From assembly GCA_001805205.1 (NCBI GenBank), contig MHER01000077.1, positions 1 through 20,107 of the forward strand: a stretch of DNA of 20,107 nucleotides, read 5' to 3'. Below the pieces are notes generated by a model. That model did no database searches. It was not told where the DNA came from and worked only from the letters and a program-made list of their open reading frames with translations. Numbering within the stretch: position 1 is the first letter of the stretch; the number at the start of each line of letters is the position of its first letter. The translations under genes were made by a program, and so were the position numbers. Below are positions 1 to 7,087 of this stretch, in pieces. This DNA is from Nitrospirae bacterium RIFCSPLOW2_12_42_9. Its GTDB lineage: Bacteria > Nitrospirota > 9FT-COMBO-42-15 > HDB-SIOI813.

Positions 1-252
1 ACCACATACATAGGCTATTCCTGTCTGATATCCCAGACCATAGGTCAAAGCAAGGAATATTATAATAATAAAGATTACCAGTATCAGATACTGTCTTCGC
101 AGATATGCCATAGCCCCTGTATGTATCTTGCCTGCAATGTCTTTCATCCTTTCAGATCCTTCAGGCTGCCTCCTGATGTATAAGTAGATAAATCCTCCTA
201 TTATCAATCCTAATACCCCAATAATCCAAGAGAAATCAACTAACAGATCCAT
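1..252 (-). CDS. hppA: Membrane-bound proton/sodium-translocating pyrophosphatase, N-terminal fragment
   Basis: This is the first 84 codons of a gene that runs off the left edge. The translation starts MDLLVDFSWIIGVLGLIIGG, a first membrane segment, followed by a cytoplasmic stretch with the motif MKDIAGKIHTGAMAYLRRQY and a second hydrophobic segment at about residues 53-75. The I-x-x-G-A-x-A-[FY]-L-x-[RK]-[EQ]-Y pattern is typical of the N-terminus of integral membrane pyrophosphatases, which couple hydrolysis of PPi to H+ or Na+ export. The catalytic loops lie outside the window, so ion specificity and K+ dependence cannot be judged. The ATG at 252 has a good GGGGAG ribosome site a few bases upstream and lies 16 bp after the pth stop, so it is probably co-transcribed with pth. 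PPi made by biosynthetic reactions would be its substrate. Confidence 0.85.
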   Translation of the reverse strand, partial: MDLLVDFSWIIGVLGLIIGGFIYLYIRRQPEGSERMKDIAGKIHTGAMAYLRRQYLILVIFIIIIFLALTYGLGYQTGIAYVCG

Positions 253-268
253 TTGCTCCCCTTTCTAT

Positions 269-826
269 TTAATTATATTTATTCATTGCACCAGTAACAT
301 TGCCATCAACTATCATCCTAACAGCATCTGACACATTTTCTATTGCATTTTCAATAACTGGTATCTCAGATTGTGAAAAACCAGAGAGGACATAATCAAT
401 AACATTGTATTTCATTTGCGGTCGTCCTATTCCTATCCTTATCCTTAAGAAATCCTGAGACCCTATGGATGATATTACAGAGGAGCACCCTCTGTGGCCT
501 CCGCTTCCGCCCTCTTTCTTGATCTTAATCTGACCGGACTCTAAATCTATATCATCATAAATTAATATCAGATCATTTGTTAAGAGTTTATAATAACGAA
601 GCAGTTCCCGAACAGCCTCTCCGCTCATGTTCATATAAGTCAGGGGTTCAGCAAGGATCACATCTTCACCTGATATTTTACCCTTCCCGTATCTGAAAAG
701 TTTCTCCTCTTCTTTAAGCCTTATTGAAAAATAAGCAGCAAGTTTATCAATAACACGGAATCCAATATTATGCCTTGTATTTTTATACTTGTCCCCGGGA
801 TTCCCAAGCCCAACAATAATTCTCAG
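269..826 (-). CDS. pth: Peptidyl-tRNA hydrolase with probable CTG start
   Basis: Pth cleaves the ester bond of peptidyl-tRNA released from stalled ribosomes and recycles the tRNA. The reading frame gives a 185-residue protein, the usual family length. It begins (M)RIIVGLGNPG, then T17-R18-H19-N20-I-G-F with the catalytic His19. Next come LTYMNMSG with Asn66, IYDDIDL around Asp91-Asp94, and GGSGGHRG. No ATG, GTG or TTG precedes this core: an in-frame TAA lies at 830-832, and between it and the GLGNPG motif the only plausible initiators are CTG (824-826) and two ATT codons. CTG is preferred because AAGGAGG (834-840) sits 7 nt upstream. The CTG also overlaps the rplY stop as CTGA, suggesting translational coupling. 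The GTG at 661 gives a 130-residue product without His19 or the GLGNPG motif and cannot be the real start. A sequencing error that removed an ATG is the alternative. Confidence 0.93.
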   Translation of the reverse strand: MRIIVGLGNPGDKYKNTRHNIGFRVIDKLAAYFSIRLKEEEKLFRYGKGKISGEDVILAEPLTYMNMSGEAVRELLRYYKLLTNDLILIYDDIDLESGQIKIKKEGGSGGHRGCSSVISSIGSQDFLRIRIGIGRPQMKYNVIDYVLSGFSQSEIPVIENAIENVSDAVRMIVDGNVTGAMNKYN

Positions 827-1512
827 GCCTTACCCTCCTTTTCCTCAACCTTCTCGCCTTCTTTAGGAGGTTTCTTAATAACTTCAGGTTCCTTTACTGC
901 CTCTCCAGGGGTGGGTGTTGTAAGGAGCTGGTCCAGCTTTTCCTGTGAAACAGGTGAAGCTATTGTAAGAATTACCTGTTCTGCGTCAGTAAGAAGTCTT
1001 ATCCCTTCAGCTACATTAATATCTCTTATGTGAAGGTTCTCTCCCATATTAAGCCTTGAGGCATCAACTACTATATTGTCCGGTATCAAAGAGGGTAGAC
1101 ACTCCATCTCCACCTCTCTGAGGATGAATTGAAGGATTCCACCTTCCTTTACCCCTGCAGGGGTTTCCCCTGCAAGTTCTATAGGAACTGTCACCTTGAT
1201 CTTCTCATCCATTGAGACCTCAAAAAAGTCCGCGTGCAGAAGTTCACCTGTTAGAGGTTCCCTCTGGTACTCTCTCAATATCGCAATCCTGTCCGCCTTT
1301 TCAGTTGCGCCTTCAATCTTTAAATCAATAAGGGTGCTTTCGGCATGTCCCAACATGATCAGTTTTCGAATCTTGCCCGAATCAAGGCTGATAGGCGTTG
1401 ATTTACCTTTGCTATATAAAATAGCAGGGATACGCCCGCTTCTTCTAAGGCTCCTTGCATAACCCTTGCCTCCTTCTTTTCTGATATTTGCATTTAATGA
1501 TATCTTTTCCAT
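823..1512 (-). CDS. rplY: Ribosomal protein bL25, long CTC/TL5 form
   Basis: This protein binds 5S rRNA in the large ribosomal subunit. The 229-residue product is the two-domain form (TL5/CTC), longer than the roughly 95-residue E. coli L25. An N-terminal 5S-binding domain (about residues 1-92) starts with EKISLNANIRKEGGKGYARS and RRSGRIPAILY. A C-terminal beta domain (about 93-185) contains IKVTVPIELAGETPAGVKEGG and the family-typical IPDNIVVDASRLNMGENLHI. A charged, Lys/Glu-rich tail follows. The ATG at 1512 is preceded by AGGAGG and AAGGA. The gene lies 52 bp after prs, and its last bases overlap the pth start (CTGA). The neighbourhood prs-rplY-pth is common in bacteria and indicates a translation/nucleotide supply operon. 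Confidence 0.95.
   Translation of the reverse strand: MEKISLNANIRKEGGKGYARSLRRSGRIPAILYSKGKSTPISLDSGKIRKLIMLGHAESTLIDLKIEGATEKADRIAILREYQREPLTGELLHADFFEVSMDEKIKVTVPIELAGETPAGVKEGGILQFILREVEMECLPSLIPDNIVVDASRLNMGENLHIRDINVAEGIRLLTDAEQVILTIASPVSQEKLDQLLTTPTPGEAVKEPEVIKKPPKEGEKVEEKEGKA
834..840 (-). promoter_or_regulatory. Ribosome binding site deciding the pth start
   Basis: AAGGAGG on the minus strand lies within the last codons of rplY. It is followed by a 7-nt spacer and the CTG at 826-824, the spacing expected for an initiator at CTG. The next candidate, ATT at 818-820, would be 13 nt away, which is too far. Confidence 0.7.
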
Positions 1513-1564
1513 TATCCTTTATCCTCCTGTTTGTGTATTATGAAAATTATTGTTTTAATTATTT

Positions 1565-2509
1565 TTATATAAAGAGAGAACTTACAGATGTCTCATTGTG
1601 GGTATTCCTGATAGCTTCTCCCAAGAGAGGTGCCACTGATAAGATTGTTATCCTCTTACAAGTATTAGACTTATCATTAAGCGGATAAGTATTTGTCAAA
1701 ATAACCTCGTCGATTACTGATTCATTTAACCTGTTAATTGCAGATCCTGACAGGACACCATGGGTAGATGCTGCAAAGATCCTTTTTGCACCTGCCTTCC
1801 TGATCGCCTCTGCCCCCTGAGTAATAGTACCTGCTGTATCAATCATGTCATCAAGTAAAAGTGCATCCCTGTCTTTTACATCACCTATAATGTTCATTAC
1901 TTCTGATACATTGACATCCCCTCTCCTCTTATCTATTATTGCGAGTGATGCCTTAAGTTTTTTTGCAAAGGCCCTGGCACGTTCTACTCCACCGGCATCG
2001 GGGGATACGACTACAAGGTCTTTTAAATTCTTTGTCTTCAGGTATTCTAATAATACAGGTGTAGCAAAAAGATTATCAACCGGTATATTGAAAAATCCCT
2101 GTATCTGGCCTACGTGCAGATCTATAGTTAGAACCCTGTTTGTCCCTGCCGCTGTTACAAGATCAGCTACAAGCTTTGCAGTGATAGGGACCCTCGGCTG
2201 AACCTTTCTATCCTGTCTTGCATATCCAAAATAAGGAATTACAGCAGTGATTCTGTATGCCGAGGCCCTTTTAAATGCATCTATCATTATCAGAAGTTCC
2301 ATAATATGTTTATTTACAGGGTTTGAGAATGATTGAATAACAAAGATATCCTTACCCCGTACATTCTCATTTATCTGTACCATTATCTCACCATCACTGA
2401 ACGTACCGGCTGTGGCCTCACCCAATGGTATTTTAAGGTACTGGCATATCTCTTCAGCCAATGCACTGTTGGAATTACCTGTAAATACCTTCATTTCATT
2501 GTCTATCAT
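1565..2509 (-). CDS. prs: Ribose-phosphate pyrophosphokinase (PRPP synthetase)
   Basis: The enzyme transfers pyrophosphate from ATP to ribose 5-phosphate to make PRPP for purine, pyrimidine, histidine and tryptophan synthesis. The 314-residue length is normal for class I enzymes. Visible motifs include FSDGEIMVQINENVRGKD near residues 37-54 and PYFGYARQDRK near 92-102. The divalent-cation site DLHVGQIQGFF is at about 130-140, SPDAGGVERA is near 169, and IDKRR forms the flexible loop near 192. The PRPP-binding loop LLDDMIDTAGT is near 218-228. The first ATG at 2509 is chosen. A second ATG six codons in has no better ribosome site, and both are preceded only by weak signals (GGTG). The gene stands downstream of tRNA-Gln and a terminator-like hairpin, so it may have its own promoter, although none is convincing. 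Confidence 0.96.
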   Translation of the reverse strand: MIDNEMKVFTGNSNSALAEEICQYLKIPLGEATAGTFSDGEIMVQINENVRGKDIFVIQSFSNPVNKHIMELLIMIDAFKRASAYRITAVIPYFGYARQDRKVQPRVPITAKLVADLVTAAGTNRVLTIDLHVGQIQGFFNIPVDNLFATPVLLEYLKTKNLKDLVVVSPDAGGVERARAFAKKLKASLAIIDKRRGDVNVSEVMNIIGDVKDRDALLLDDMIDTAGTITQGAEAIRKAGAKRIFAASTHGVLSGSAINRLNESVIDEVILTNTYPLNDKSNTCKRITILSVAPLLGEAIRNTHNETSVSSLFI

Positions 2510-2550
2510 ATGTTAATCACCAAGTCTGATAATTCTGTTTCTTATCTTTA

Positions 2551-2606
2551 AAAAGGCTCAAGGGTTCAAGGATTCTTCCCTGAATCCTTGCCCCCTTGAA
2601 CTTTTT
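2551..2606 (-). terminator. Long imperfect hairpin with T-run between tRNA-Gln and prs
   Basis: The arms are 2551-2575 and 2582-2606 around the 6-nt loop 2576-2581. An inner 9-bp perfect stem (2567-2575 with 2582-2590) is followed by a 2x2 mismatch, then 7 bp, one mismatch, and an outer stem of GC, GU and A:T pairs. Read on the minus strand it ends in TTTTT, so it fits a Rho-independent terminator after tRNA-Gln. The opposite strand also ends in a T run. A second segment at 2616-2626 can pair with 2560-2570 (10 of 11 positions), which would disrupt this hairpin. It could instead be a degenerate dispersed repeat. Confidence 0.6.
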
Positions 2607-2631
2607 CAAACGGGACTTCAACCCTTTTTAG

Positions 2632-2703
2632 CTGGGGCGGGAGGATTCGAACCTCCGGATGCGAGATCCAAAATCTCGTGACTTACCGCTTGTCGACGCC
2701 CCA
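2632..2703 (-). tRNA. tRNA-Gln (anticodon TTG)
   Basis: Read on the minus strand, the 72-nt gene folds into a standard cloverleaf. The acceptor stem TGGGGCG (2703-2697) pairs with CGCCCCA (2639-2633), giving the U1-A72 pair and G73 discriminator typical of tRNA-Gln. The anticodon stem CGAGA/TCTCG encloses the 7-nt loop TTTTGGA, so the anticodon is TTG, reading CAA and, by wobble, CAG. The T arm is CCGGAGGTTCGAATCCTCC-like with the invariant GTTCGA. The 3' CCA is not encoded; the template continues CTA, so a CCA-adding enzyme is required. It lies 38 bp after spoVG and is probably excised from the same transcript. Confidence 0.97.
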
Positions 2704-2741
2704 AGGGTATAATTCTTCCAACGGAAACTACAAAACAACGA

Positions 2742-3011
2742 TTATTGGAATGTCTTCTTGGTCAACTCCTTTTCATACTCTTTCAATATCACACCTTCAA
2801 TCTTTTGTCTTGCATCATTATTCAAGGGGTGTGCAATATCCCTGAAAGAACCATCTTTCCTTTTACGGCTTGGCATTGCCACAAACAAACCATTATTACC
2901 CCTGATAACCTTTACGTCTCTAATGATAAAGGCATTATCGAATGTAACTGTTACATAAGCCTTTAATCTTTCTTCGTTTACCGGGAAAACTTTAACCTCT
3001 GTGACTTCCAT
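2742..3011 (-). CDS. spoVG: SpoVG-family nucleic-acid-binding regulator
   Basis: This is an 89-residue protein matching SpoVG over its whole length. It begins MEVTEVKVFPVNEERLKAYV, followed by VTFDNAFIIRDVKVI, the core motif GLFVAMPSRKRKDGSFRDIAHPLN and a C-terminal alpha helix. SpoVG proteins bind DNA and RNA and act as pleiotropic regulators; the name comes from Bacillus sporulation, but the family occurs in many non-sporulating bacteria, so it is not evidence for sporulation here. The start at 3011 has AGGAGG 8 nt upstream. It follows ispE by 14 bp, an adjacency seen in other phyla as well, and precedes tRNA-Gln, so the three are probably one transcript. Confidence 0.95.
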   Translation of the reverse strand: MEVTEVKVFPVNEERLKAYVTVTFDNAFIIRDVKVIRGNNGLFVAMPSRKRKDGSFRDIAHPLNNDARQKIEGVILKEYEKELTKKTFQ

Positions 3012-3025
3012 GTTGGCCGCCTCCT

Positions 3026-4042
3026 CTATGTTTGGTAATTATAATAAGAATAAGGGGAACTCTTGAGGGCCTTTACAATCCATGATCTCCATCCAGGTCC
3101 ATGCAGTACTTTATCAGCCCTCTCTGCACTCTTTCTATCGATAAAAATACCAAAAACTGTTGACCCACTTCCTGACATCAGTGAGTACAATGCCCCACAG
3201 GCAACCATCTTTTCTTTAATTTGCTTTATTATCTGGTGTCTTTTTATCACCACCTCCTCAAGGTCGTTAAAAGGTAAGAACCATATTTTCCCCCTTTCAA
3301 CCCTAAAACAATCAGGCAGAGGAATTTTAATATGGCAAACCATGTTTGTCAACTCAATTTTTGTCTCAGAAAAAGGACCTATCCATTTGTAATTATTTAC
3401 AATGTCACCATTATTTATCAAGGCCCCCTGAACTTGTTGCAGGGTCTCATAATTTTTTTCCAGGTTTTGCTGATGATATGAAAATTCACTGTATGCCCAT
3501 GCAGTGGATACAGGGATGCCAGGGTTTGTAATCAGAAACCAGTAATCAGTATTGTTGGCTAATGGAATCAGCTCATCGCCTCTGCTATATCCTATTGCAG
3601 CAGGCCCGTTTAAAAAGAATGGGATATCGCTTCCAAGCTCTCTGCCAAATGACTTGAGTCTTTCGTTGTCATATCCAAGTCCCCAGAGGATATTTAACCC
3701 AAACAGGGTAGCTGAGGCATCACTGCTGCCGCCTCCCAATCCCGCTGCAACAGGTATGTCCTTTATTAGTGTGATTTTTGCTCCATGTTTATACCCGGAG
3801 TGTTCCTTTATTTTTAACATGGCCTTATAGATTAGGTTTTCCTGCCCGGAAGGGATCTCCGGGTTTGAACAGATGACATCCAGATTTTGAGATCTCTCTA
3901 AAACAATCTCATCCCAAAGGTCTATCATTTGAAAGACAGTAATAATGTCATGGTAGCCGTCACTCCTCTTACCTTTGACATGTAAAAACAGGTTGATCTT
4001 GGCAGGGGTCTTTAATGTTAAGTTTTCAGGTAATCCCTTCAT
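3026..4042 (-). CDS. ispE: 4-diphosphocytidyl-2-C-methyl-D-erythritol kinase, enlarged
   Basis: IspE phosphorylates CDP-methylerythritol with ATP in the non-mevalonate isoprenoid pathway. It is a GHMP-family kinase. The N-terminal substrate motif TPAKINLFLHV has catalytic Lys15. The glycine-rich ATP loop PVAAGLGGGSSDASATL lies at about 98-113, GSDIPFFL holds catalytic Asp139, and the C-terminal LMSGSGSTVFGIF is near 288-300. At 338 residues it is about 40-50 longer than usual. The excess lies between WAYSEFS (about 182-188) and NDLEEVV (about 259-265), where a repeat-like palindrome is translated as ETLQQVQGAL. All catalytic motifs are intact, so the gene is presumably functional. Its ATG overlaps the pilR stop as ATGA, indicating coupling to the pil genes upstream, and spoVG follows 14 bp downstream. 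Confidence 0.95.
   Translation of the reverse strand: MKGLPENLTLKTPAKINLFLHVKGKRSDGYHDIITVFQMIDLWDEIVLERSQNLDVICSNPEIPSGQENLIYKAMLKIKEHSGYKHGAKITLIKDIPVAAGLGGGSSDASATLFGLNILWGLGYDNERLKSFGRELGSDIPFFLNGPAAIGYSRGDELIPLANNTDYWFLITNPGIPVSTAWAYSEFSYHQQNLEKNYETLQQVQGALINNGDIVNNYKWIGPFSETKIELTNMVCHIKIPLPDCFRVERGKIWFLPFNDLEEVVIKRHQIIKQIKEKMVACGALYSLMSGSGSTVFGIFIDRKSAERADKVLHGPGWRSWIVKALKSSPYSYYNYQT
3424..3448 (-). repeat. REP-like palindrome embedded in the ispE coding sequence
   Basis: The core at 3426-3444 has arms CCCTG and CAGGG around AACTTGTTG. It is an imperfect palindrome followed by GTCTCA. It closely resembles a dispersed palindrome I recall from many bacterial genomes (CCCTGAACTTGTTTCAGGG with flanking GTCTC), with one substitution in the right arm. 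In ispE it is read in frame as ETLQQVQG, the peptide typical of such insertions. Assignment to a repeat family is by memory and not tested; only the palindrome itself is directly visible. The copy number in this genome is unknown. Confidence 0.55.
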
Positions 4043-5427
4043 TCTTCATCTTTTGATAGATTATATTTGGCAAGTCTATAACGGAATGACCTGAAGTCAA
4101 GGCGAAGAAGTTCCGCTGCATCCTTTTTTACCCCCCGGGCCTTATCAAGGGCCTTTAACAACAGATCTTTCTCGATCTCTGTAAGTAAACCTTCAAGATC
4201 AATCCCATCAAGGGGGATATCAACTGATATGCGGGTCTTGTAAGGTATTGTCCTCTGAAGACACTCCTCGATAATTTTCAGATCAATTACAGGGCCGCTC
4301 CCCAGTGTCACAGCACGTTCTATTACATTTTCTAATTCCCGGACATTCCCCTTCCATGAATGATTGACCAATCTCTCCATAGCGTCAGGTGATGTACTCT
4401 TCACCTCCCTGCCGAGAATGCGATTGAATTTGGAGAGAAAGTGTTCTATCAGAAGTGATATATCCTCTTTTCTTTCCCTCAGGGGAGGCATCTCTATTGG
4501 GATTACATCAAGTCTGTAAAACAGGTCTTCCCGGAAGGCCCCTTCTGCTATTGCCTTTTTGAGGTCTTTATTTGTCGCTGCAACAATCCTTACATCAATC
4601 TTTATCTCCTGATTTCCACCCACCCTTTTGATAATCTTATCATCCAGGACCCGCAGAAGTTTTACCTGAAAGCTCTGTGGGATATCACCAATCTCATCGA
4701 GGAAGATAGTTCCTCCATGAGCAGACTCAAAGATTCCCTCTTTGTTTGCTATTGCACCTGTAAATGCACCCTTTATATGTCCGAATAGTTCACTCTCAAA
4801 CAGCCCTTCAGGTATAGCACTACAGTTTATAGCAACAAAAGGGCGGTCTTTCCTATAACTATAATGATGTATTGCGCGGGCTATTAATTCTTTCCCTGTC
4901 CCGGATTCTCCTGTTATTAAGACATTACTCGGGCTATCTGCAATCTTAACCATAAGTTCAATTATCCTGATAACAGAGGGGCTCTTCCCAACAATACCTC
5001 CTATAAACCCTGTAGCAGTCCATTCCTCTATCTTTTTTTTGAGTATGAGATTCTCTTCCCGCAGCCTTCGTTTCTCAAGGGCATTTCTTACTATGAGCTT
5101 TATCTCTTCAATCTTAAATGGTTTTGTAATATAGTCATATGCCCCCTGTTTCATGGCTTCTACAGCGGTTTCTGTTGATGCATAGGCCGTAATCATAATC
5201 ACAATTGTCTCTGGTGTACTCTCTTTAACTGTCTTAATAATATCAATACCTGTAATATCCGGCATCCTTATATCTGTAATGACTATGTCGAAGGTCTTCT
5301 GGGAAATATATTCGAGGGCTTCTTTTCCACTTCCGGCAGAGGTTACGCCATACCCTTCCTTCTGAAGCATAATATTGAGGAACTCCCTCATGCCCCGTTC
5401 ATCATCGACAACCAGAATCTTTGCCAA
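4039..5427 (-). CDS. pilR: Sigma-54-dependent response regulator, PilR/NtrC type
   Basis: This 462-residue protein has three domains. The receiver domain (1-120) has acidic pocket D8/D9, phosphoacceptor D52 (ITDIRMPD) and K102 (TKPF). The AAA+ domain (about 143-385) has Walker A GESGTGKE (173-180), the sigma-54-contacting GAFTGA loop (220-225), Walker B GGTIFLDEIGD (238-248), and VRIVAATNKDL and FREDLFYRLDVIP. A C-terminal Fis-type helix-turn-helix (about 420-458) ends in ELLRLDFRSFRYRLAKYNL. It is expected to activate transcription with RpoN when phosphorylated by the kinase encoded immediately upstream; in pilus clusters the usual target is the pilin gene. The start is TTG at 5427, with AGGAG 7 nt upstream overlapping the kinase stop. 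No clear -24/-12 promoter was found in the window, so its target lies elsewhere. The call PilR rests on context; the family alone says NtrC-like. Confidence 0.93.
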   Translation of the reverse strand: MAKILVVDDERGMREFLNIMLQKEGYGVTSAGSGKEALEYISQKTFDIVITDIRMPDITGIDIIKTVKESTPETIVIMITAYASTETAVEAMKQGAYDYITKPFKIEEIKLIVRNALEKRRLREENLILKKKIEEWTATGFIGGIVGKSPSVIRIIELMVKIADSPSNVLITGESGTGKELIARAIHHYSYRKDRPFVAINCSAIPEGLFESELFGHIKGAFTGAIANKEGIFESAHGGTIFLDEIGDIPQSFQVKLLRVLDDKIIKRVGGNQEIKIDVRIVAATNKDLKKAIAEGAFREDLFYRLDVIPIEMPPLRERKEDISLLIEHFLSKFNRILGREVKSTSPDAMERLVNHSWKGNVRELENVIERAVTLGSGPVIDLKIIEECLQRTIPYKTRISVDIPLDGIDLEGLLTEIEKDLLLKALDKARGVKKDAAELLRLDFRSFRYRLAKYNLSKDEE

Positions 5428-5436
5428 AGAAATCTC

Positions 5437-7080
5437 CTATACTCCCGGTAGATATAATGTAAACTGTGTCCCTTTTCCATGTGTACTCTTTACATAAACC
5501 CTTCCGGAATGCTCTTCAACGATCCTGTGGACTATGGGAAGACCAAGCCCGGATCCACCTTCTTTTGTAGTAAAGAATGGTAAAAAAATCTTATCAATAA
5601 TTTCTTCGCTTATTCCATCCCCGGTATCTCTAAAGATTATCTCTAACCATTCCTTTGCAGGAGTTATCATATCAAACTTACGCATCATACTTTTCCTTGA
5701 GGAAATAGTAAGTACCCCCCCATTTGACATTGATTGTAATGCATTTAAAGAAAGATTCCAGAAGACCTGTGATATCTGATGCGGATCAACGTGTGATATC
5801 AGATTATTCTCTTTAAACTCTGTCTGTATGGAAACATTCGAATTTCTGAACAGATCACTATTTTTTAAGAGGTTAATAGCATCTAACAGGAGATCATTGA
5901 TATTCATGGGCTTCTTTTGAAGGGGGGCTGGTTTAGCATAAATAAGGAATTCAGTTATTGTTGTATTAAGCCTGTCCATCTCTCTAAGGGCAATCTGCAT
6001 AAGGCGTTCATGATCTTCTTTAAGGTTCAACTCCTGTTTTAAAATTTGCATCGAGCCGCTTAGAGATGCGAGTGGATTCCTGATCTCATGGGCCATTCCT
6101 GCAGCCAATTCTCCTATCATGGCCATCCTTTCTCTCTTTTTTACCTCTAATTCCATTTCTTTTATCTTGGTAAGGTCCTGGAAAATACCGATTATCCCTT
6201 TACTTAGCCCGTTATCATCCTTTAGATGCGATACATTAAGTCCCAAAGTTATAATTGACCCATCCTTCCGGGACACTTCACTCTCAAATCTGTATATGGG
6301 TAGAATGCTTTCCCTGTTATTTAGAATATCTTCTAATTTCTTTACAGGTAGTATATCAAGATAAATCCTCCCCCGTACTTCTTCCCATTTATAACCTGTT
6401 ATCTCTTCTGAGGCGTGGTTAAAAGATGTAATCCTGCCAAGTTCATCTGTTGTCAAGAGACCTGTGCTCATACACTGTGCAACGTTTGCATTAAATGTCT
6501 GAAGTTCTACTAAATCATCAGCCTTTTCTTTTAATTCTTCTTTCATCCGCCTTAATGTTTCAACAGCACTGCTGCTTAAATAGGCAACTGAAAAGAAGGC
6601 GACCAGGTGAAGGGTCAGTACATAAAAGAATGTCTTTAACGGGAGGGTAGTTTCAGGAATAAATGGGAGGGAATTATAGAATTGCAAGTCTGCAATTACT
6701 CCATAACATATACTTGCACCTGAGGCTGATGCGAGGGCCCCGGGCCTGTATAGAATGACAGAGGCTGGAATAATTGAAAATAAATAAAGGAATATAAAAG
6801 GACTTTCAATACCCTCAGTAACAGAGACTAGCGTTGTCACGAGAATAATATCCCCGAATATCTGAATATATGCAGATGTTTTGAGGTTTACAATCTTAAA
6901 GAGGATTGCATATATAAGTGTAAAGAAATACGTAGTTGCAATGAGAAAATAAAATGTTGGTATCAAAAGGGGGCCTTCTTTGTATCTTATACCAAAAAAC
7001 AGAAAAGACCCAAGGAAGACGGTGACAACCGCCACCCTGATAATCATAAGTAATTTTAGTTTTCTACTTAGTTCTTCCAA
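5437..7080 (-). CDS. pilS: Membrane sensor histidine kinase with PAS domain, PilS type
   Basis: The N-terminal part (about 11-172) has five to six hydrophobic segments with short loops, as in PilS. A short coiled linker follows, then a PAS domain (about 192-305; LLTTDELGRITSFNHASEEITGY) and a HisKA domain with phospho-acceptor His331 in GMAHEIRNPLASLSG. The HATPase domain carries the N box (FWNLSLNALQSM), DTGDGIS, FFTTKEGGSGLGLPI and a final Gly-rich segment. It should autophosphorylate and pass phosphate to the regulator encoded 9 bp downstream. In pilus systems PilS senses pilin in the membrane, but the signal here cannot be read from sequence. The start is TTG at 7080, with AAGGA 5 nt upstream overlapping the pilC stop; the next Met (residue 12) lies inside the first membrane segment and has no ribosome site. 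Confidence 0.93.
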   Translation of the reverse strand: MEELSRKLKLLMIIRVAVVTVFLGSFLFFGIRYKEGPLLIPTFYFLIATTYFFTLIYAILFKIVNLKTSAYIQIFGDIILVTTLVSVTEGIESPFIFLYLFSIIPASVILYRPGALASASGASICYGVIADLQFYNSLPFIPETTLPLKTFFYVLTLHLVAFFSVAYLSSSAVETLRRMKEELKEKADDLVELQTFNANVAQCMSTGLLTTDELGRITSFNHASEEITGYKWEEVRGRIYLDILPVKKLEDILNNRESILPIYRFESEVSRKDGSIITLGLNVSHLKDDNGLSKGIIGIFQDLTKIKEMELEVKKRERMAMIGELAAGMAHEIRNPLASLSGSMQILKQELNLKEDHERLMQIALREMDRLNTTITEFLIYAKPAPLQKKPMNINDLLLDAINLLKNSDLFRNSNVSIQTEFKENNLISHVDPHQISQVFWNLSLNALQSMSNGGVLTISSRKSMMRKFDMITPAKEWLEIIFRDTGDGISEEIIDKIFLPFFTTKEGGSGLGLPIVHRIVEEHSGRVYVKSTHGKGTQFTLYLPGV

Positions 7081-7087
7081 TTAATCC

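Noticed and set aside
269..661. Shorter 130-residue pth starting at GTG 661
   Set aside because: It would lack the GLGNPG motif and catalytic His19, both present in frame immediately upstream.
1150..1175. Perfect 12-bp palindrome CCCCTGCAGGGG inside rplY
   Set aside because: It encodes the conserved ETPAGVK segment of the bL25 C-terminal domain, so the palindrome follows from the coding sequence.
2704..2741. Possible own promoter for tRNA-Gln (ATTATA just upstream)
   Set aside because: The -10-like element ends only about 3 nt before the mature tRNA 5' end and has no good -35, so co-transcription with spoVG is more likely.
2742..3011. SpoVG taken as a sign of endospore formation
   Set aside because: The family is widespread in non-sporulating Gram-negative lineages, and no other sporulation gene is present here.
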